Shown piece after piece: positions 58,709-64,000 of a stretch of 64,000 nucleotides of DNA; position 1 is the first letter of the stretch, and every line of letters starts with the position of its first letter. Origin of the DNA: Candidatus Eremiobacterota bacterium (GTDB lineage: Bacteria > Vulcanimicrobiota > CADAWZ01 > Ess09-12); NCBI GenBank assembly GCA_031082125.1, contig JAVHLM010000007.1, forward strand, positions 166,669-230,668, in the 5' to 3' direction. The position numbers were made by a program, and so were the translations under genes. The notes below the pieces were generated by a model. That model worked only from the letters and a program-made list of their open reading frames with translations. It had not been told where the DNA came from and did not search any database.

Positions 58709-59128
58709 ATGGGACCTGTATACAGCTACCCCACTTCAGCAGCGATGCTCTACTCCCAGGGCGTTTACGGCCAGGTGCGCAGTGAGGAGCCCCTCACGGC
58801 CGACCAGGTTTTCGACATGATGCTCAGAAAGGAGACCGACAAGTCAGCCCAGATGCGTGACGGAGTAAAGCACGTGAAGGCCGAGTTCAACCAGTATAAT
58901 TACTCCCGCGCCATGTCCTCGCTGGCCCTGATGAACCAGATGTCCGCCCAGATGAATCCGCCGCCTGCTGCGGAGACCGAGAATCCCGGGCAGGCCCCTG
59001 AGGGTGCCGACCCCGGTAATGCTGCTCCCGAAGGCACCGCTTCCGAAGGTGCCGCTCCTCAGGCTGCCGGTTCCCAGGCCGCCGCTCCCCAGGCCGCAGG
59101 TGCTGTCCGGCCTGTCGCCGCCTCATAG
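58709..59128 (+). CDS. Orphan protein with Ala/Pro/Gly-rich tail
   Basis: A 139-residue protein unrelated to any family I know. The first 80 residues are Tyr/Met/Gln-rich and likely helical (D-Q-V-F-D-M-M-L-R-K); the last 55 are low complexity (repeats of A-A-P-Q-A-A-G). TAGGAGGAA lies upstream. Its stop overlaps that of the convergent HD-domain gene. Confidence 0.65.
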   Translation: MGPVYSYPTSAAMLYSQGVYGQVRSEEPLTADQVFDMMLRKETDKSAQMRDGVKHVKAEFNQYNYSRAMSSLALMNQMSAQMNPPPAAETENPGQAPEGADPGNAAPEGTASEGAAPQAAGSQAAAPQAAGAVRPVAAS

Positions 59129-59671
59129 GCCGAGCTCGCCGCTTATCTCCTTCATCGACTCTACGCCCATCTCAATGAATTCCGGGAGAGGAATACCGAT
59201 TTTTTCACATTCTCTGATGGCCTCCCTCGACACGTTCCTCGCGAAGCCCTTCTCTTTCATCCTCTTGATGATGGAGCTCGCCTTCACGCTCGAGAGCTTC
59301 TTGTCGGGGATGATGAGGGCCATTGCCGTCACGAGGCCCGTGAGCGATTCGCTCGCCGTGAGGGCGAAGTCGATGGTGCCCTCCCGCACTGAGCCGTTCT
59401 GCTCGTTGTGCCTTTTTATGGCATTCCTGACCTCGGCGGGAAGAGAGTCGGGCAGCAGGTCCATCGCAATAAGGGCGTGCTTCTCGGGCATGTTCTCCGT
59501 GAGCTCGACATCGATGTCATGGAGGAGGCCTGCAAGGGCGTACCGATCCTCGTCGCCTCCCAGCTTCCTGGCCACTCTCTTCATGACGGCCTCGGAAGCA
59601 ATGCTGTGCTTGATGAGGTTATCAGCTTTCATGTGCTGCTTTAACAAGGCAAGGGCTTTTTCCCGTTCCAT
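59123..59671 (-). CDS. HD-domain hydrolase
   Basis: A 182-residue HD protein. H-D-I-D is the HD doublet, with an upstream His in L-I-K-H-S, and a later H-A-L-I-A-M-D and R-H-N-E-Q-N. No GYP motif, so it is an HD metal-dependent phosphohydrolase of unknown substrate rather than a c-di-GMP enzyme. Confidence 0.85.
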   Translation of the reverse strand: MEREKALALLKQHMKADNLIKHSIASEAVMKRVARKLGGDEDRYALAGLLHDIDVELTENMPEKHALIAMDLLPDSLPAEVRNAIKRHNEQNGSVREGTIDFALTASESLTGLVTAMALIIPDKKLSSVKASSIIKRMKEKGFARNVSREAIRECEKIGIPLPEFIEMGVESMKEISGELGL

Positions 59672-59785
59672 GGTTCCTCCTGAAATCCTGAAGTGACGGC
59701 CAGTGGTTATTTCTGGTTTAAAAAAGGTGAATCCTTCATATCGTGAAGTTACGGGGACTCAGAGGGAAGCCCCTGTGATGCCGCA

Positions 59786-61123
59786 CTATGTGCGAAGCGA
59801 GGGGTGAGGGCGGCCTCGGAACACTGCGAAATAAAGCGCCAGAAACGCCAGGAAAGCACCGATGCCCGTTACCGCCATCATGGGAGTGTTCACCGCTATG
59901 GTGATGCCTATGAAGAGATACGCAGCAATGAAGATCAATGGCATGAGGGGGTAAAGCCTCATGATGAAGATTCCCGACGAGTCCTGGCCCCTGGCGCGCC
60001 TGCGCAGGATGAATATGGTGGCTGCAGAGGTGGCCATGCCGATTGAGTCTAGAAACACCGTGAAACCGAGGATTTTCTCGAAGGTATTGGCGAAGAAGAG
60101 CACCATTATGGTGGCAGCGGTAAATGCCGTGAGGCTCACGGTGATGACGCCCCTCTCCCTGCTCGTGCGGCTGAAGGCAGCGGGGAGTATGCCGTCCCTG
60201 CTCATTGCAAACATAACCCGCGGGTTCGAGAGGAGCTGCACGTTCACATAGGCCAGCACCGCCAGGAACAGCAGCAGGGAGAAAATGAACCTTCCGGTCT
60301 CGCCGTAAGCCTTCTCAGCAACGATGGCCGCGATGCCTTTTGCCGTCTTCAGCTCCTCAAAGCCTATCACTGTCACATAGGATACCTGTGCCAGAAGATA
60401 AAGGATTATCACGGCGACGATTCCTATGCAGATCCCCCTGGGAATGTTCCTCCTTGGCTCGGCCACGTCCCCGCCGAAGTTGATGCTGTGCTGGTAGCCC
60501 CCGTAAGTGAAGGAGACCGCCGCGAGGGCCATGCCGAAAGACCTCAGATAATCGAGGAAAGAATATGAGGTATTGACAGAAGATGCGGCATGCGGCACAC
60601 CTGTGCCCTTGAAGACTGCGAGAATAAGAGCCAGGAGCATGGCGAGCTTGATGAGCATCAGCACGTTCTGCGTTCCTGCGCTCATCCTGAGGCCTGCCAG
60701 GTTGACAAAATAGAAGGCCCCGATGGCTGCCATGGCGATGAGAGCCTTGACAAAATCAGGTGGCGGCAAGGGAAAAAGTATCTGGGAGAGATATTCGCTC
60801 CCGATGAGTGCAATGGCTGCCAGGCTGGAGGCATTCGAGATGAGGATGATGCAGTTTATAGCGAAGGCAACCGAGGGGTGGTAGCATTCGGCAAAGACCT
60901 TGTAATAACAGCCCGTCACGGGGAGGCGCGATCCAATCTCAGCATAGGTGATGGCGCCGCAGAGAGCAATAATTCCGCCGGCGACCCACGCGCCATAATA
61001 AAGCGCCGGGCTAATGGCTGCCTCGGCAGAGTCGGTGGCGGTGCGGAATATGCCCATGCCTATGATGAGGCCGATGACAATCATCGTGAGGTCAAAGAGG
61101 CGGAGAAGGTTTCGTGACTCCAT
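59786..61123 (-). CDS. APC-family amino acid permease
   Basis: A 445-residue transporter with twelve hydrophobic segments. G-L-I-I-G-M-G-I-F-R is the conserved TM1 motif; A-L-C-G-A-I-T-Y-A-E-I-G is TM2. Substrate not clear. Divergent from the FecR-like gene. Confidence 0.9.
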   Translation of the reverse strand: MESRNLLRLFDLTMIVIGLIIGMGIFRTATDSAEAAISPALYYGAWVAGGIIALCGAITYAEIGSRLPVTGCYYKVFAECYHPSVAFAINCIILISNASSLAAIALIGSEYLSQILFPLPPPDFVKALIAMAAIGAFYFVNLAGLRMSAGTQNVLMLIKLAMLLALILAVFKGTGVPHAASSVNTSYSFLDYLRSFGMALAAVSFTYGGYQHSINFGGDVAEPRRNIPRGICIGIVAVIILYLLAQVSYVTVIGFEELKTAKGIAAIVAEKAYGETGRFIFSLLLFLAVLAYVNVQLLSNPRVMFAMSRDGILPAAFSRTSRERGVITVSLTAFTAATIMVLFFANTFEKILGFTVFLDSIGMATSAATIFILRRRARGQDSSGIFIMRLYPLMPLIFIAAYLFIGITIAVNTPMMAVTGIGAFLAFLALYFAVFRGRPHPSLRT

Positions 61124-61299
61124 GGAAAACTGGCTCCAGGTTCTTTATCCTCAATACTTCTCTACATTCATGGTATTCCTGCCGGGGGGGATCATTTCGG
61201 CGGGCCGGCGGGAAATACGGGCATTCCCCGCTGTCGGGAGGTAAGATGCTCTTGAAGAAAGAAGTAGAAATGAGCAGTATTTCCAGGAGGGGTGGCCCT

Positions 61300-62283
61300 A
61301 TGAAACCTATCGCTTATATCTGCCTCGTACTGATTGCGCTTGGAGTGAGGGCGGCGGAGCCGGTCTTTTCCGAAGGTGACGGGGCGGCGGCCTGGGTGTT
61401 GGAGATCAGTGGGAGCGCCCATGCGTCGAGGCAGACGCCTTCACAGGGGAGCAGCCTCTCGGTGGGGAGCCCCCTCAGCAGGGGAGACCTCGTGGAGACT
61501 GACAGTGACAGCACTATAAGAATACTCTATCCTGACGGCGGCGTAGTGACCGTGGGAAAGGGAAAGAGCCACAGGGTGGGCGCAGGTGAGGAGCGCTCGT
61601 ATACCTTCGGGAAGAGCTTTGTCAACCTCTGCACCCTGCTGGTGGAAAAAATCCAGGGCAGGGGAAAGGCCTCCGACGTCAACGCCATGTCCAGGCCCAT
61701 GGGTGCCACAAGGGGGGATCCCGCATCGGTGGTGCTCTGGTCCCCCAGGGATTCACGGATCCTTGAGACGGAGCCGTCATTCAGGTGGAGCGGGAGTGAC
61801 AGCGAGAGCTACACGTTCAGGCTCTGGTCGGCCCAGAGCCAGGAGAAACGCGGCTCCCTTCTCAAGGAAGTGAAGAATGTGAAGGGAAACACCATAGACT
61901 ATGACGTGGCTACATTTCCCCGTCTTCGCCGCGGCGCCTTCTATATGTGGTCAGTAACGGGAGAGCAGGGGAAAAAACAGCCCCCTCCCGTGTGGTTCTC
62001 GCCCGTGGCCTATGATGAAAGGGTCATGATAGACGAGGACATCGAGGGCCTTATGGAGGCTTTCCCCAAGGCAGACAATAAAAAAGCAGGCCAGCCGCCA
62101 GGTGACGACGGAGTGCGGCACCTTCTCCTGGGAGTCTATTACGAGAAGAGAGGGCTTTTCAACAATGCCCTGATCGAGTATAAATGGCTCATGGATCACG
62201 CGGTGAAAAATGATGCCTACGTGAAAATGTACGGCACTGTTCTCTACAAGATGGGCTTCCCGGAACAGAAGCCGACGGAGTGA
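61300..62283 (+). CDS. Exported FecR-like protein
   Basis: A 327-residue exported protein. ATG 61300 follows AGGAGGGG. The signal peptide ends at about V-R-A|A-E. Residues about 25-100 have the FecR-like pattern (S-G-S-A, V-G-S-P-L-S-R-G-D-L-V-E-T-D-S-D-S). A beta-rich domain follows, and the C-terminal part contains a TPR-like helix pair (L-L-L-G-V-Y-Y-E-K-R-G-L-F-N-N-A). No anti-sigma partner is seen. Role unknown. Confidence 0.8.
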   Translation: MKPIAYICLVLIALGVRAAEPVFSEGDGAAAWVLEISGSAHASRQTPSQGSSLSVGSPLSRGDLVETDSDSTIRILYPDGGVVTVGKGKSHRVGAGEERSYTFGKSFVNLCTLLVEKIQGRGKASDVNAMSRPMGATRGDPASVVLWSPRDSRILETEPSFRWSGSDSESYTFRLWSAQSQEKRGSLLKEVKNVKGNTIDYDVATFPRLRRGAFYMWSVTGEQGKKQPPPVWFSPVAYDERVMIDEDIEGLMEAFPKADNKKAGQPPGDDGVRHLLLGVYYEKRGLFNNALIEYKWLMDHAVKNDAYVKMYGTVLYKMGFPEQKPTE

Positions 62284-62338
62284 TTCCTTCAGGCATGGCA
62301 AAGAAAAAAGAGAGCAGAATGAGCCTCACCGCCATAGT

Positions 62339-63775
62339 TCAGATCTCGCCGGGCCATTTCGCGATGGTGCCGACGATGCGGTCTTCCAGGTCTTTGTAGA
62401 ATCCCTGGGAAAGCTTGTGGTTGTTGGAGATGATTGAGAATACCACGACCTGGCCGTAGGCGGTCCACACGTACCCCGAGAGCGATGAGTTCTCATTGAT
62501 GGTCCCCGTTTTTGCAAAGACCTTGGACCCGGAGAGCCTGTATTTCATCGTGCCGTCAACGCCGGCCTGGGGCAGGGTGGCGATAAACTTCTTTCCATGG
62601 GGATGGAAATACATGTAGTCAAGGACCCCCACGAGCTGCCTGGTAGTGACCCTGTTGAAATTTGAGAGGCCCGAGCCGTCGGCCATCTTGAGCCCTTCCT
62701 TGTCAACACCCGCCTTATCCATAAGATCCCTGATGACGTCTTCGGAGTTTTTGAGAGTGCCTTTCCCCTTCACCTCGGCGCCCAGGGTGCGGAAGACCTG
62801 CTGGGCCAGGAAATTGTCACTCTCCTTGTTGAGCTGCTTCACTATTTCGAAGAGCTTCGGCGACTCATGCGAGCAGAGGGGAAGGAACCCGCGGTAGGAG
62901 TACTTGACTGGCTTTGGCTCTATAAGCTTTACCTTCCCCGAGACATAAATGCCGTGGTCCTTCAGTATCTTCCCGAAGGCCGCCGTCGTGAAGAGGGGCG
63001 GGTTGTGCACCGTGATGGTGGCGCCTCCCGGCGCTCCGTACCCCACGGTGCCGGTGATGAGGACCCTGTTGGTGCCGGATTCGCGTTTTACCTCGACTTC
63101 AGTGTATCCCCCCGTTGAAGTCTTGTTCACAATCTCTATGGCGGGGCACTCAGGGAAGAGGGTCACCTTGCCGGGCTGCACCAGGACCTCCATGAGATTG
63201 GCATTGAGGGAGAGCCCCCCGCATTCGGCGGCGTAGTCATCGAGGATGTACCTTGTCTTCCAGCCCTTGCCGATGAACTCCCTGTCAAAGACAGAGTCAT
63301 CGCCCACAAGGTCCCCCTCGACTCTTCTCAGGCCCAGGGCGAAGAGGCGCTGGGCAAAATCCTCAAGGACCGCCGTGGGGGTTTCCGTAAAAGGCATGCC
63401 GAAGGTGGGATCGCCGCTCCCCACCAGGTAGAGAGAAGTTTCAATTATTCCCCTTGAAGGATCGATGGGTCCGCCATAGAGGGTGGTTTTGTACCGGTAG
63501 TCGGGCCCCAGGCAGGCAAAAGCCGCTGCCGAGGTGAGGACCTTGAGGTTTGACGAGGGCACGAGGGGGATATCGGCATTTTTGGCATAGACTATCTCGC
63601 CGCTTTTCAGGACCTTGACAAAGACTCCCACCGAGGCTGACTGGCAGCACTGGCTCTCCTTCACGAGCCTTTCAATGGTACGGGAGAGATCCCAGAGGGA
63701 TTTCTGGGCATGAGCAGGCGAGGGGAGGAGTATGAAGAGCGCAAGGAGAATAAGTATGGAGTTAGGGCGCTTCAC
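62339..63775 (-). CDS. dacB: D-alanyl-D-alanine carboxypeptidase/endopeptidase, PBP4 (S13) type
   Basis: A 478-residue S13 penicillin-binding protein. Signal peptide residues 1-23 (cut after A-H-A). Active site S75-N-L-K78, second motif S319-D-N321, third motif K422-T-G424, with the usual large insertion between the first and second motifs. It trims or cross-link-cleaves peptidoglycan outside the membrane. Confidence 0.93.
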   Translation of the reverse strand: MKRPNSILILLALFILLPSPAHAQKSLWDLSRTIERLVKESQCCQSASVGVFVKVLKSGEIVYAKNADIPLVPSSNLKVLTSAAAFACLGPDYRYKTTLYGGPIDPSRGIIETSLYLVGSGDPTFGMPFTETPTAVLEDFAQRLFALGLRRVEGDLVGDDSVFDREFIGKGWKTRYILDDYAAECGGLSLNANLMEVLVQPGKVTLFPECPAIEIVNKTSTGGYTEVEVKRESGTNRVLITGTVGYGAPGGATITVHNPPLFTTAAFGKILKDHGIYVSGKVKLIEPKPVKYSYRGFLPLCSHESPKLFEIVKQLNKESDNFLAQQVFRTLGAEVKGKGTLKNSEDVIRDLMDKAGVDKEGLKMADGSGLSNFNRVTTRQLVGVLDYMYFHPHGKKFIATLPQAGVDGTMKYRLSGSKVFAKTGTINENSSLSGYVWTAYGQVVVFSIISNNHKLSQGFYKDLEDRIVGTIAKWPGEI

Positions 63776-63827
63776 GCTTCACCTCAGGTAGTGCGGCACT
63801 GTAAACCCTGGACGGGATGACAAGACA

Positions 63828-64000
63828 ATGACATCTGGTAGAAAAATTCTTTTCCTTGCCGAGAAATCCTTTCTCCTTCTCAGGAAAAAAGAGATTCCCC
63901 TCCCTGATTTTGAAAGGCTCCTTCCCGGAGGGAGAGAGGTCGCAAGCCTGCTGGTGGACCTCCGCAGTCCCATGCTTATAGCAGATTCCAGGGAACTTGT
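63828..64000 (+). CDS. Unrecognised gene, cut by the right edge
   Basis: An open frame from ATG 63828 to the window end (58 codons), beginning M-T-S-G-R-K-I-L-F-L-A-E-K, divergent from dacB. No domain can be assigned and the SD is weak. Confidence 0.4.
   Translation, partial: MTSGRKILFLAEKSFLLLRKKEIPLPDFERLLPGGREVASLLVDLRSPMLIADSREL

Noticed and set aside
1-64000. tRNA genes, CRISPR arrays, IS elements
   Set aside because: No cloverleaf with CCA-type acceptor, no regularly spaced palindromic repeats, and no transposase motif was seen by eye; a dedicated scan was not possible.

Overview
This is a GC-rich, gene-dense window of a bacterial chromosome. It holds a near-complete transcription/translation super-locus (rpoB, rpoC, str, S10, spc and alpha blocks, all on the + strand, about 23.1-56.0 kb) between two accessory regions. 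Several traits point to a Terrabacteria/Firmicutes-like lineage: S12 with a Firmicutes-type insertion, zinc-type S14, the infA-rpmJ-rpsM-rpsK-rpsD-rpoA-rplQ-ecfA-ecfA-ecfT-truA order, and SD-led genes with many GTG/TTG starts. Pseudopilins, a FecR-like exported protein, a DacB-type penicillin-binding protein and a CHASE2-Ser/Thr kinase suit a deep-branching, probably diderm candidate phylum. I cannot name the taxon from sequence alone.

Region 1 (1-7.2 kb) is a radical-SAM/SPASM neighbourhood. It holds an active-looking SPASM enzyme cut by the left edge; an 855-residue double-module relative that keeps SPASM cysteines and PqqD/RRE-like segments but has lost the CxxxCxxC cluster motif; an exported protein with a concanavalin-like domain and seven propeller-like repeats; and a second radical-SAM/SPASM enzyme with a C-terminal extension. 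This is the best candidate for an undescribed system.

Region 2 (7.5-14.8 kb) holds type IV pilus/type II secretion-like parts: four pilin-like proteins and a GspF/PilC membrane protein. Among them lie a membrane glycosyltransferase split by a frameshift at a T9 run, an ankyrin protein and a sugar-nucleotide epimerase. The first pilin frame lacks an obvious start codon upstream of its cleavage motif.

Region 3 (14.9-22.9 kb), all + strand, has a CNNM/CorC-type membrane protein, a geranylgeranyl-reductase-like flavoprotein, an AmmeMemoRadiSam-type radical SAM protein with an apparent Tat signal, a receiver-histidine kinase-HD-GYP fusion and an RNB ribonuclease.

Region 4 (22.9-56.0 kb): rpoB has its own promoter and a foldable leader and is not preceded by rplJ/rplL. 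RpoB carries a four-cysteine insertion. rpoC is followed by a terminator-like hairpin and a MscS channel fused to a cyclic-nucleotide-binding domain, which sits between rpoC and rpsL. rpsL-rpsG and tuf have well-formed promoters, and the rpsG-fusA gap holds three hairpins. From tuf to rplQ the genes are tightly packed with no rpmD (L30). EcfA-EcfA-EcfT transporter genes and truA follow; rplM-rpsI, often next in Firmicutes, are absent.

Region 5 (56.0-64.0 kb) has a small helical protein, a CHASE2-Ser/Thr kinase, an orphan Ala/Pro-rich protein preceded by three TTGTTA repeats at exact 21-nt spacing, an HD-domain protein, an APC permease, a FecR-like exported protein, a DacB-type carboxypeptidase and the start of an unrecognised gene. 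I saw no tRNA, rRNA, IS element or CRISPR array.
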